In this document: positions 10,603 through 22,593 of the stretch, piece after piece
Layout: the number at the start of each line of letters is the position of its first letter
How positions within the stretch are numbered: the first letter of the stretch is position 1
Source of the DNA: Parasitella parasitica
Lineage: Eukaryota; Mucoromycota; Mucoromycetes; Mucorales; Mucoraceae
Direction: 5' to 3'
Assembly: GCA_025201805.1 (NCBI GenBank)
Contig: MU619274.1
Location: 67,028 to 118,658 of the forward strand
Length of the DNA: 51,631 bases
Program-made: the position numbers and the translations under genes
The notes under the pieces: model-generated
What the model was told of the DNA's origin: nothing
The model's database searches: none
Seen by the model: the letters and a program-made list of their open reading frames with translations, nothing else

Positions 10603-12268
10603 TTTTTTTTTTGCAGGATGGATGTTGTAGAGACAAAAGAAAGAGGTTTGGAGTGGCCCTTTTTCCTTTCCAGCCTCTTTCTCCTCCCTCTTTAAATAGC
10701 AAATTTGATGGTGTATCACTTTGACCCCAAAATGCGTAATTTAGCATCAGACTTGTAAAAGACGGAGAGGGTGCTTGTGTTTCACAGAACCTTATTCAGA
10801 TGTAAAAGAAGGCTTGCCCCATTCACCATCGATTACATATTTTGTTGTAAGGATGATCAAATTAAATCATTTCGTATGGTATAATTAAAATAAAGTGAAA
10901 GAACAACGCGTATCAGTAGAGAGTTTCTAGCTCTCTGATTCTCTTTTGTGTAATAGATTCATTGATTAAATTCACAATATTCATTAAACTTCTAATAATC
11001 TAGAACACTTGTTTGTAACCGCTTTTTCTTTTCTGTGTTTAGGCCAGAAAAAAAAACGCATCAGGGTGTCTGTTTACTTATTTATGATCACACATACAGA
11101 TTATACTCGTATTTATACATATTTCTTTTCTTCTGTAGAAAACTAACACTTACCACACTCAAAAAACGGCATGTCGTTCATTACATAAGCTTTGGTTGCC
11201 ATCTGATTAGGTGCATCTCCGAAAAAGGACCCTTGCTGGAGATTCGCTTTTAAAATGTATGGATGCGTATTGATAAAAGCAATCTTGTAAACTACAAATC
11301 TCCCTATTATACTTCTATCCTTCTTGGGTTTTACCCAAGGTTAAATCGTTAACAAGATATCTTCAAGTTTTTGGTCTAGCGTTGTTATTCAGCCAAACCC
11401 CACCAAAAAAAAAACATGGTCGGACGCCATATGTAACGCTCTGTTCAACTTGGCCTTTTGTTTTGATGGCATTATTTACGGCTTACGCCCGTCTACAACT
11501 CATCTCCGCCTTTATCCGTTTCGTCTGTCTCCCGATAAGAAATGGTAAATCTCGGGTACAATCTATTGCGTGCAACAATATACAGATCTGTTATCTGCAG
11601 TAAATCGTTATCGCACAACTTGTGCAGTGCTGTCAGCGTGATGATATCGGTATATGCGACTCATGACTGCACTCAATCATGTATCAGCTTCATGATACAG
11701 GCTCGAAACGTTTTTGGTCATAGCCTGTATAAATATGAAAGCATAGTCTGCACACAATCATTCAATGCAGTCAGCCTATTAAATGCACAAACATCCTTAA
11801 AAAGAATAATGTTATTTCAGGTAATCTGATTACTATCAATTTAGTGATTTGCTAGTGATGTACAAGTCTGTAGTGTATGCATGGTATAGTATATCAATGC
11901 AGCATAAAGCCCAGTTTCATAACAATTATGCCATCTATATTTAATATATAGTACATGCTTTGCCAGCATACAAGCCTGTATTTTTAATTCAGCGCCATCT
12001 TCAACCAAAAGCTGCCATTTTACAGCACATACACCCCTGACCTTTATCTGAATTTTGCATTTCTAGGATCGTAAACCTTATGCACTAGATTTTCAATTCT
12101 CAACTTTTAGCCAACCTCCAGTATCATTTTTAGAGACTTATTTAGGGTCCAAAGCAAGGATACTAGGTGTTGATTGTTCAAATTTATGGCTGAGCTTTAG
12201 CTTGTGTATGCGTAGTTTATTTGATCTATAGTTTTATATTATAATACACACTCAAAGTTCTTGCTTTT
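10603..12268. other. AT-rich intergenic region with one hairpin; no confirmed gene
   Basis: 1.67 kb upstream of the acidic gene and downstream of the transporter gene. A perfect 7-bp hairpin (CTTGGGT, loop TTT, ACCCAAG) lies at 11323-11339. On the minus strand a frame is open for 65 codons (11340 to 11143, including SFFGDAPNQMATKAYVMND) with a GTAAGT donor at its end, but no partner exon or homology could be assigned. The rest has no coding character. Confidence 0.5.
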
Positions 12269-14324
12269 TTAACGCAAGTAAATGACCCAGATTTCACCAA
12301 TGATAACAGCTGAAGCGCCTAGCGCAATGACAGGTAAAATAACGAGGTTCCATTTCAAAAATTGAAAGTAGCCCAGGGTATAAATTCCCTTTGTTTTAAG
12401 AATATGATCGAACCTGAGCAACAAACAAAAATTGGTTAATACGCAACTGCTATTACCTATTACCAAAATAAAAAAAATAAAAAAAGACTTACATTATACC
12501 AGCCAGACTCCCGACCAATGTCAAACAAGCACCCAGGTTACTCCCTACAATGAGCCCAAGTAGGAATCCTTGCATGGTTGCATCAGAATGAACATGTTGC
12601 GTGAAATTAGGGTGTTGAATTATCTGAGTAAACAGAATGGTCATAGGCTGGTACGATAATGTGAATATACGAGTCAGAAGCGTTGTGTGGGGTTATATTT
12701 ACTAGGTTATTCAGTAACTGACAGGCTAAAATTGACACAAAGACCATCCCCAAGACGGCGGTTGCATAGTTTTTGGCAAACACTGCCATCGCAGTAGCAA
12801 ATATGCCAACCCAACCTTCTTGCGCCAATGCTTCAATCAAAATAAACATGCCTAGACTGAATGGCAAAATGGACCAGGGCATACGCAAGAACACAGACTT
12901 CAGTGTCGGAAACCGACTTCCAAACCATCTGTATGCATGATAGACTGGTGACAGGTAGTACTTGCTCTTGTACTTTTTTGCAGTAGAAAGTAAGGAATTG
13001 TTATCGTCTTCAATCTGGCCTACGGTGGTTTGTGTTTCCAATGGCGTCGTTGATCGAAGCCTAAGACTTTCGCGGGTGTCTTCTTGCTCTTCTGCGTGAA
13101 TATTACGGCCTAGGCGTGCGGTGCTTATATCTTCCTGCTCTTGCAGTGATTTTGTCGATTCATCGTGCAACATGGCAGGCGGTGGTGCATTCAAGACATC
13201 TAATTGGATTTCACGACGATGACTTTGGTTTTCTGGGCCATACATGAGAACATGGTCATGTGCTGCCGTGTTCAGAATGGGTCGAGGAAATCGACGTCTA
13301 ATGTTAAATAAATGGCTAAAAGATATACCTAGATCGTGGCGGATATCTCTCAGGAACATGACAAAAGCAAAAGGCAGGGTTATCATCCAAACAGGTACAT
13401 GAGCGAACGAAGTGCCCACGAGAGTTGCAAGACAACAGGCAAGCAAGACTAATCCAAACACTGCCCCTTGCGGATCGATCAGCACGCTTTTAGGATCGGC
13501 ATCGGGAGGCTGAATATGACGGGGCAAGTAATGGTCGCCTCTGAATAAAATACGAAGGACAAGGTAGGATAACAGTATACAAACAACTGTAGGCAGCAAC
13601 ATCCACGCCGAGTAAGTAATAAAGCTGATGTTGTATGCTTCAGATACCACTACATTTGTTGGATTGCCAATGTATAATGCCATGGAAGCTATGTTTTAAT
13701 GTCGGAAAAAGTTGGTTAGTTGCACCACGTACACTACCAGTCTGTATCCTACCAATGTTTGCCGTTGTGAATTCGCTCATCAAAAAAGCGGTGGGGTGAA
13801 TGTCTGATACCTTTGTAAAATACGAAAGAAAAACAGTGCCAGTCAAGATGACCACATCATTGCTTGTAAGGCCACTCATGAGACTTGTCAAGATGAAAAA
13901 CAAGGTGAATGCCAGCATACCTCTGTTACCAGCCTTTCTAGATACCCAAAATGCACAGAATTGGAATACACCTGTCATGTCTAAAGAAATACAAATATAG
14001 GCCTATTTATGCATGCAATAAGAATTACTGCGAGATCAACAAGACCATATACATTACCAAAGAATAGAATAAAATCATAATGGCCCATGGCTGTACACCC
14101 AATGTTCCAAGAAAGCCTTTGGCTACGACGTCAAAATTGATTGCTCTGCATATGAGTAAAATCAGCACGCCCAAAGGTGGTACAGTCGAAATATTCAAAT
14201 AAATCTTGATATGCGGACCGACTCGAATCTTAACAGGACGAATAATGAGGATAACCACTAGCAAAAAGACGACAATCGTAACATAGGAATACGCTGTAAG
14301 ATATGCTGTAGCGGTTTCTGCCAT
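12269..14324 (-). CDS. ArsB/NhaD (ion transporter superfamily) membrane transporter (five exons, 600 aa)
   Basis: Exons 14324-14058, 14002-13753, 13688-12703, 12647-12493 and 12413-12269; introns 55, 64, 55 and 79 nt; joined frame 601 codons. The protein has about 10-12 hydrophobic segments. It shows two signature regions of the arsenical pump/citrate transporter (IT) superfamily: AYICISLDMTGVFQFCAFW with LTSNDVVILTGTVFLSYF then EFTTANIASMALYIGNPTNV, and a C-terminal inverted copy with LLNNLPMTILFTQI and LGLIVGSNLGACLTLVGSLAG. A hydrophilic cytosolic loop of about 120 residues, rich in Glu/Gln/Arg, separates the halves. Members export arsenite or exchange Na+/H+ or dicarboxylates; the substrate cannot be read from sequence. 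No arsenate reductase or arsR-like gene is adjacent, so an arsenic role is unsupported. It is divergent from GOT1. Confidence 0.9.
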
Positions 14325-14517
14325 GATAAGCTACTGCAAAAGGGAAAAAAAAAAGTGAAAGCAATGCAATTTGAAACTTTCTTTTATAGACATTTGTATC
14401 AAACACAGTTTACCGGAGTTCCATCACAACCAAAGTGGAATGATGAGCGCAAGAGTTCAATTTCTTTTTTTTTCATTCCACTCTATATCTTTATCTAAAA
14501 CACGTAAACAAGAAAAA
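14325..14517. promoter_or_regulatory. Divergent promoter between the transporter and GOT1 genes
   Basis: 193 bases separate the two start codons. A purine run lies on the transporter side and a T/C-rich run (near 14461-14475) on the GOT1 side. No specific operator was identified. Confidence 0.5.
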
Positions 14518-15195
14518 ATGTGGTTAAGTGATAGTCAAAGTAAGACCAGCAAATTTGGATAAATGCACGATGGAACATTAATACTCTTTTTGTATCGTAG
14601 AAATTGGCGTTGGCTTAACAGCGTTTGGTTTGTTTTTTATGGCCATGGGCGTAATGATGCTCTTTGACGGAGGATTAATGGCTATAGGCAATGTAAGTAA
14701 AGTCGGTTTATCACAATAATTCAATCAAATTTAAATCAAAGCGTCAAAAAAAACAGATATTGTTTTTATGTGGCATAACAGCTATTATTGGACCGAAAAG
14801 CACATTTGTTTTCTTTTCGAGAAAAGAGAAATTAAGAGGAACCATCTGCTTCCTGGGTGGTATTCTGCTGGTTCTTAGTAAATACCCTTTCTTTGGTTTT
14901 ATGGTTGAGATCTTTGGATTCTTGAATTTATTTGGGTAAGAAAAAAAAAAAAAAAAAAAAAATGGCCCTGGCATAGCAACAAAGAAATGATGGGATCAAG
15001 AAATCTAATATGATTCTAGTGATTTCTTCCCCGTGGTGTTTGGATTTTTAAAGCGATTACCAGTGATTGGACCCATTTTGAGCCATCCAGCACTCCAAAG
15101 AGTGAGTGAATAAAGTGCGTTTCAAGAGCATTGCATGAATTCTAATGTCTTTTGATCCATAGTTTGTGCCAAGAGAAAGTCGTACTCGAGTGTAA
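14518..15195 (+). CDS. GOT1: Golgi transport protein Got1 (five exons, 135 aa)
   Basis: Exons 14518-14539, 14601-14692, 14757-14935, 15020-15101 and 15163-15195; introns 61, 64, 84 and 61 nt; joined frame 136 codons. Got1 is a small four-span membrane protein of ER-Golgi vesicles that helps COPII transport. The product has the expected order: IGVGLTAFGLFFMAMGVMML, then ILFLCGITAIIGPKSTFVFF, then GTICFLGGILLVLSKYPFFG, FPVVFGFLKRLPVIGPIL and a basic tail. Length matches the family (about 138). The first exon is only 22 nt (MWLSDSQ) and the last only 33 nt, so both would be missed by simple ORF calling. The third intron contains an A-run of about 22 (14941-14962). Confidence 0.93.
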
Positions 15196-15562
15196 ATATA
15201 TAATTTTTTGAATATAGTAAAAGAAGAAAAGAAAAACATATGCAGCTACCTTTATATGCATAGCTCGGCTCGGAAGTAACAACATCTAATAAAAAAAAAA
15301 CGTGTCTACTTTTTACAGTTTGATTATTTAGGCATCCTATTTTGCATGTTTTACTTTGACCTACTGCATCGAAAAAGGGATCCCCTCATTCTTTTTGGCT
15401 GACTTCATATAGTTTATTTCCACTTTGGCCCCTCAAATATTTATATATTTATTTATCCTTTTTCTACAAACACAACTCCCTTTTTTCTCTCTTCTTCTTC
15501 TTGTTGTTCCTCTTCTTCTCTTTTATGTACATTTATACAAATAAAAAAACCCCCACCAAAAA
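15196..15562 (+). promoter_or_regulatory. GOT1 3' flank and promoter of the giant cytoskeletal gene
   Basis: 367 bases. A long pyrimidine tract (about 15477-15523, CTCTCTTCTTCTTC-type) precedes the start at 15563, as is usual for strongly or constitutively expressed fungal genes. AATAAA-like sequences near 15286-15292 could end the GOT1 transcript. Confidence 0.45.
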
Positions 15563-18500
15563 ATGAATAACGCTACAGAAAATTGTAATATACCAACGTC
15601 ATCTTCATCATCGCCATCATCTACGCTGTTAAACTGGATTAGGCATACTCTACAAAATGAAACGGCATTGAATGAGTTTACAGATCTCAATTTCACAACA
15701 GATTTCTTGTCAAAGCTCTTTGGCCTTGATAATCTTGAATACAGCAACAGCATAATATCAATCCTTGACCAAATTAACAGTAGCATACCAGAGATATTTA
15801 GAGATTTTCCCAGTACAATTGACTTTTCTGCCTACGACGATGGTGACCAGAACCTAATTATACCTCTCCTGGCTTATATCCAAACAGAATACCAAGTATA
15901 TCATATAAACTACAGCATCTTGAGCAATGCAGAGCTATCGTTTACAGCTTATGTACAGTGAGATAAAAAGGGAAATCTCAAGTATTCATGTGATTTTTTA
16001 ACGGGCTATTTAGGTCAATCAATTCTCATCTATACCCACCACCACCACCACCACCAACCACCGCAATTTGGAAAGCAATCTGCTCTCGTGGTCATCGTTC
16101 ATATTGTCAGATTACACAAATGCCTCGTTCATCTCCCCCGTCGTTGAGCTTTCCTTCAATGCGTGGAAGAACGGGCATTATCTGCTCTGTATACTACACT
16201 ACCACCACCCCTCCCTTGTGCCTGACTTGCATTTGTACCTGCAACAGAGCCATGTATTTGAAACGGCTATACAATGCATCCACACCTTGAATCCGTCATT
16301 TAGTACTAGCTGCAATGCCATCATTCAATTTATCATAGACTTATTATCCTGCTTGAAGGTGCCAAACAAAGACAAAACGATGCAGCGTCATAGAGATTTG
16401 GAACGTTTCAAAACTGAACTCAAATCAACAACAAACGCAGCCTTAAATGTTACATCGACGTCCACGCCCTCGCTTTGCAATTCGGAAGAGGAAGAAGAGG
16501 ACATTGAAAACTTTAGCACAAGCACCACATTCACTTCCACGTATACCCTGCAGCAATTAAGGATCACAAAGACGACTATTACAAAGTACAGTGATGGAAC
16601 TGAAATCCCGAGTGATTTGGAGGAGTTCGAATCACGCGCTGCTGTACTAACGGAAAAAATCAATGGCCTGCAACATCGTCTGATCCTCATTGTCCCCACA
16701 CGCTCGTCCACCTATTCGCCGTCGTCGGTTGCTTCCGATAGCATGATGGAGTTTTTTTTAACCGACGACAACACATCATCCACTCGCACCGGCGAAAATA
16801 GCAGCCATCACAGCTTGGCTAGCAACGAAGATGCGCTGCAACTGATTCAGCAGCAGCAACAGCGTCGACTTTTGCATCCTTTGCAAGCTGCCGAGGAGGA
16901 CTATGCTGCCTACGATCGTAATTTTAAGGCCTTACAATCCGAATTTCAAGCATTAACCGACGGCGACCTCCATTTACTGCTGCAGGTCTATTTGCAACAA
17001 GAATTGGAGCCTGTATGGCGAGACCATCCCAAAGTCTTGCTGCGGAAAAACCAGCTCCTGCAGCTCCACGGTGCCTTATTCTCTGAATTCGAGCGCTCTG
17101 AATGGACCCTCTCCAACTTTCGACGAGGCTTTGCTTTTGCCAGGATGTGTAGTTCGATTCGGCATGAACTAGACCTAGTGCAGAACAAGATGGTCAAGTC
17201 GATCACCACACACCATGACATCAAAGAACTCGAGGACCGCATGGAAAAGTCTACTGGCATGGTCGATACGCTCAAGACAAACTTTGGCGATCTGCTGTCG
17301 CTAGCCAGTGACGCTACTGCCGATGACCAGAAGGACACCTTGTATCTCGCAAAGTACGAAGCCATTACCGGTAAAAATGAGCTGGTGCGCACCTGGGTGG
17401 AGGAGGTGCGAGTCTGGTTTGCTGAAGCTGAGCGCATTCGTCAGTGGATAGAAATTCGCATTGAGCAGCTGAACAGCACCACGCTGCCTGACCCGCTGGT
17501 AACTGTCGAACTGCCGGCTACCCGAACGCAGGTGGAGCTCTTCAATGCTCTGCATTCCGTGTTGGAAAAGGAAATTGAGGCGTTTGATAACGAGGACATG
17601 GCCCGTCTGCGATCACATGTCAAAACACTTACGGGATCTGGCCGAGCTGATAAAGATCTTAGCCCTGCAGACACTACCACTATCGAGATAACGCTGACTA
17701 CGCTCATGACATTGGACAAGCTGATTCACTCGCTGCGCAAGAAAAGCTATGATTTGCAGGTCCTGACTGAGCGGGTCCTTTGGGAGGAAGAATACGCCAA
17801 GTCAATGGCATGGCTGAAGGAAACCGACAGTGAGACAGATGCATTCCTCAATAGCAGCGCACGCTGGAGAGCGATAGAAGAGCATGATGACATGGACGAG
17901 CATGACGCGCAGACTACTCCCAGCCTCAAACGAGAGCGACTTATGGCCAAAGAAAAGCAAAAGGAGGTGATTGTTCAGCAGCTGTTGACACTGGAGAGAA
18001 AGATGGCAGAGTTCGATCAAGGCCAGTTCACGAAAACAGTAGACAGCTTCCAAGACCTGGACAACACATCTAGTGTAGAGCTGCCTTCTCACTTGGAATC
18101 TAGACAAGATGCGTGCGAGCAGTTCTTTGAAGCCCTCATGAAACGCATGGCCTTTGCTAGAAATGTTGTCGAGCAGCGCCTCAACGTCATGGATTTTTTA
18201 TACCAAACAGACATGGTGATGGAGGACGCTGCAGCTCTGCAGTTGGACTTGTCTGATGCTGGCTCAAAGGCCCGGGCGGGCGACAATGACCGAGAAATGA
18301 CAGCGCGTGTTCAAAGCATGCACGAGCGTATCGTCCAGCTGGTGACAGCAACGGCAGGCCGGATACCCTACCCAGTGCCCGGTCTCGACGTCGACAAAGG
18401 CCCTAACACTGCTGCTAATGAAGAAATCAGCCAGGTCATCACCAAAAAGCGCAACGATCTCATTTCCGCTAGCGAGAGCCTGGATGAGTGCTTGCTCTCG

Positions 18501-21500
18501 TTCCGCAATGTGTTGCAACTTCATAGAAAAGCCAAGGAACATTTGGACGATGCGACCCGTTTGTGCGATTGGGCTGATGAGCGAGTAAAGACGATTCGCC
18601 GTGCCAAGGTCAATGTGCAGAAAGACGTATCGCTCACTGCTGAAGATTTGAAACGGCTGGAGCGAGACCGCGATAGCATCCTCAACAAGCTGAGAGCTGG
18701 AAAGGAAAACGAAGTAGTGGATCTTTTGACCCGCATTCAATTGCTGTTAGAGACATCCAAGCAGCTCAAAGTGTCTTCCATTGATAAGGATGGCCTGGTG
18801 GAGGTCTCCCAGCAGCTGGAAGATCGCTTTGATCGGCTGCAGCAAATCCTTGAGGAACATGGCCTTGATCTAGAAGCCCTGCGTAAAAAGATGGAAGACG
18901 GCAACACCTATTTTGAGAATGCACGCTCATTGCGCTCGTTCATCAGCGACACAAGACATTCTATACCAGGGCTCAAGCAAACATGCGGCTTTATGACCGG
19001 CCAATCAGAGGAACAAGACAATCGTCGCTTTGACATGCTGAATCAGTCATTGTCCAAGATCAACGCAAGCTACCAGGGGCAACAGGCTCAATTCGCTCAA
19101 CTGTGCGCCCGCTTCAGTGTCATGGAGCCCTCCAAAGTTGAAAACATGGACGAAATTCGTAGCATCCAAAGCAGCTTGGAACAAGACTGGGCTCAGTTGG
19201 CACACGAAATCAAGGACTTGGAGCAGTTTTCGACCGTTGTGGGCCAATGGTATGACCGTCAACGAAGACTGAGCATGGTGGAGCATGAGCTCCTGAAGGG
19301 AGTGAATGAAGAAGTCGCTCAGCTGGCCAAGACAGGGTGGGTGGACTCTGATCTAGAGCGCATCCAAAGCAAGATTGACAAGGCTTCAGAGCTACTAGAG
19401 GAAACTGGCCGAGGGATCAGTTCTGCAGACAACAAGGAAGACCCTCTTCAGACTGCCAATTATTCTTGCGCTCGCGATCGTCATAGTGTGCTCATCAGCA
19501 AAGCATCCACCGCTGCAAATAACCTCAAAGCACTCAGGTCTAACGCCAACAAGGCAATGGCATTCAGTACCTTTCTGGGCGAGGCAGACAAAATGCTGAG
19601 TCTCGTTCAAGAGCAAAAGGAAATCGTGGGCCGCCGTATGGCTTCTGTAGGGAACAGTGGATTTGCCGCACACTCGATGGCTTCCATTGATGCCATGTGC
19701 AAAGAGTCGCAGGCTTCCTCTTTGAGTTCCGAAGAGAAAAGCCAAGCTCTCGCCAAAGGCATAGAATCCTTGATTTCCAAGGCCAAGGCGTTAGAGTCCG
19801 AGGGCTATGATTCCGCATCTGTCTGCGACCCTGTCGACCGTATCAAAGCAAACTTGAAGCAACTCTCAAGTGCCATCGCGCTGGAGAAAAAGCAAGCAAT
19901 GTTTATGCGGAAAATCCATGTGCATGCCAAAGCCGCCAATGACCTTTCTGCTTGGATAACCCACTGTGCCAGTGCTATTGATCAATTGCCTACTGACGTC
20001 TGCATGCATGATGAGCAAGAGCTGAGAGACGAGCTGGACAACTTGGAGCAAAAAATAATTGAAATGAGGCCTACTATTCAAGCGTTTCAAGTAATGGAAT
20101 CCCGTATTTTCACTACCAAGGAAGGGCTTCCTGTCGACTTTTGTGAAATCAGCTTGGATCGCAATGACACCAAGGCAGCCGTCAGCATGAGAGAGGCTGG
20201 TATTCTGGCGGCATGGAATGACCTTAACAAACAACATGCCAAGACTCGTGCTCTGATTGACAGTTCAAAGCGAGGCGTAGAGGTTGCTCGAAAAGTAAAG
20301 GCCATTCTCACTCAAGTGGGTGACATGAAAGACAGAGTCAGCGCTGTCCGCATATGTAGAAATACCCTGTTGGATGAAGGCATCGAGAACCGTGATCTGA
20401 AGACTGTACTCAGCTGTCCTTTGACTTCTATACCTAATGAACATCGTTTGGCATCTGCTAAGGCCGAGCTTGCGATTCTGGATCGTGACATGGAAACTCG
20501 ACTCCAGCCTTCCATTCAGGAACTAGACGACATGCTCAACGACATTCAAAGCGATAATGAAGACATCTTTTCAGGACAGCGTACAGAAATCACAACTGCC
20601 GTCAGGGGGCTCATGGACCTAATGAAGACCAAGCGCAGAGCAATTGCTGAAGCAGAGAAAATGGAAGGCTTCTTGACTGTGATGGAGGAGCTGGAAGTCC
20701 TCTTGCTCGCTCTGACAGAGGTGGTCTCTCGTGCTTCTCCAGAAAATGCTCGTATTGTTGACGGAAACTACAGCCGCACTGATTTGCAAGCACTCTTAAT
20801 AGACTTGGATACCCGCTATCGCTACTATGAACCCAAAATCAATGAGCTCTTGGATGAGTCCAAAGAAGCAGCCGAGAATCTGATGGATGATCGTCGTGTC
20901 GTCGAATGTTTGCGTCAGCTGACTGACAAATGGGCCCAAATACAAGCTGAAGCAGCCGCCAAGAAGGCTGATCTCATGGAGCGCATCGGCCCTTTGGCTG
21001 CAACATTTGATACCCTGGAAGCCAGAGAAGGCATGCTGCAAGAACGAGGATTAAGAGCTGCAAGCTTGGCGAGAAAGACGCCAACGCCAGTGTTGAAGCC
21101 GCCTAGTCCCAAGATGATGCAGTCGACTCCTCGTTACATGACAGGATACAAGCGCACTAACAATAGAAACAACACTACAACGCCTGTTCCTTTTGCGCCA
21201 TCTGCTACTGCAGCCAGAGCCAATGCCAAACGCACAACAGGAGGCACTGTTTCTCCCACAGCAAGAAGAGTAGCAGCTCGCCAAAATGCCGCCCAACATC
21301 AACGCCAACGGATATCTACGAAAACGCCAGAAGCCTATGTTGCAGATCCTAAAAATGACCTGGACGTTGCTATGGGCGATATTATTAACGATTCGCCGTA
21401 CAAGGTGCATGTCAAGATGGTGCCCGGAGAAGTAGGTAAATACTGGTTTGGCGATGTGAATCCCAAGCTGGCTTATTGCCGTATTTTAAGAAGCCGTATG

Positions 21501-21962
21501 GTCATGGTCCGTGTCGGTGGTGGTTGGGTAGAGCTTTCCCAATTTCTCAGCGACCACGCTCTGTTGGAAGGCGGCAATTTTGTATCTTCTAGAGGCTCAA
21601 GAGCTTCTCTGCCTCCTACACCCGTTGGTGTTACATATGATGGGTTTCTCAATACGACAGTCGGTAGAAATGCCCCTCAAATCAATCGTGGGGCTAATGG
21701 TGTGGTATCAATTCGCGGCGGCGCCATTGGGACAGGCCACGGCAACACTGCCGATGCTAATGGCGATGGCCCTACAGTGAGGGAGTCTCGGTCGACACCC
21801 TATCATCGTGGTATCTCTCCTGGCCCTTATGGCCATGGTATCAAGACTGGAAACAAGTTTTTAGTCACTGTCGATGGTAATGGTAATCGTGTGGAAGTCA
21901 AAATGACCAAGGCCAAAAGTAAAGAGAGCAAATTCGTAACACCTCGTCGTATAAATACTTAG
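15563..21962 (+). CDS. Spectraplakin-like cytoskeletal linker: CH-like N-terminus, spectrin/coiled-coil rod, GAS2-related (GAR) domain (two exons, 2112 aa)
   Basis: Exons 15563-15952 and 16014-21962; the 61-nt intron is placed at GTACAG...TTTAG because the next donor (GTGAGA) would break frame; joined frame 2113 codons. N-terminus: two segments that look like divergent calponin-homology domains, beginning LLNWIRHTL (about residue 22) and LLSWSSFIL (about 152), the latter with FNAWKNGHYLLCILHYHHPS, the CH2-like core. Then an acidic low-complexity stretch and a long helical rod (about 270-1720) of spectrin-like repeats with spaced Trp and heptads. C-terminus: basic Ser/Thr/Pro linker, then a GAR-like domain at about 1917-1985 with YKVHVKMVPGEVGKYWFGD and MVMVRVGGGWVELSQFL, the hallmark MVRVGGGW. 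The GAR zinc cysteines of animal GAS2 appear absent. Final tail is Gly/Arg/Lys-rich. GAR domains bind microtubules and CH pairs bind F-actin, so an actin-microtubule crosslinker is the inferred role. Confidence 0.88.
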
Positions 21963-22593
21963 ACTATTGTAATCATTGTACATACAAATATACATATATC
22001 TCAATCGAAATAAATCAAAGGATTACATGCAATATAAGCTACACACTAGAAAACTGCTTTGCCACTTTTAAAATCGGCTCGATCATATTCATGATATACC
22101 GTAGTCTCTATTTATGTGATATACAAGGAAAGAAAGAAAGATCGATTGGAAGAGCAAGCCTTGGTGGCAATTTACACGACTTGGGTGGAATAACAGGCTG
22201 AGATGATGTGATAATTCAAGTGCTCAAGTCGATTGGAGCTTATTGTTACCTTTGTATTAATCAAATTTGAATATTCTGTATATATGAAATAGCTCAGAAC
22301 CACGCCATAACTACAGCGGTGAATCTACCAACTTGGCACGTTTATATGGACAATGCTAAATCGAGTTTGTGAATCAATATAATTTGCCATCATCCATTAA
22401 TCCCATTATCATGTGCAATTTCTGATTCAGTATAATTCGGTTTTCAGGGTTCTTTTTTTTTTTTTTAATGTTAAACAAAGATGAGTGTATATATATACAC
22501 AAAACTCGTTATTTTTTTACTTTTTTTTTTATTTCCATAATAGTAGGTTCGTAAATGTGGGATATACATAAATATATAATTACATGGGTTGGT
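21963..22593. other. Convergent 3' intergenic region
   Basis: 631 bases between the stops of the giant gene (+) and the O-acetyltransferase gene (-). AATAAA occurs at about 22009 on the plus strand. A TATATATATACAC stretch near 22488-22500 and long T-runs are present. Nothing coding was seen. Confidence 0.5.

Noticed and set aside
12269-14324. Arsenic-resistance locus or bacterial gene transfer
   Set aside because: The transporter has four short fungal-type introns and no arsenic reductase or regulator nearby, so neither recent bacterial origin nor an arsenic role is supported.
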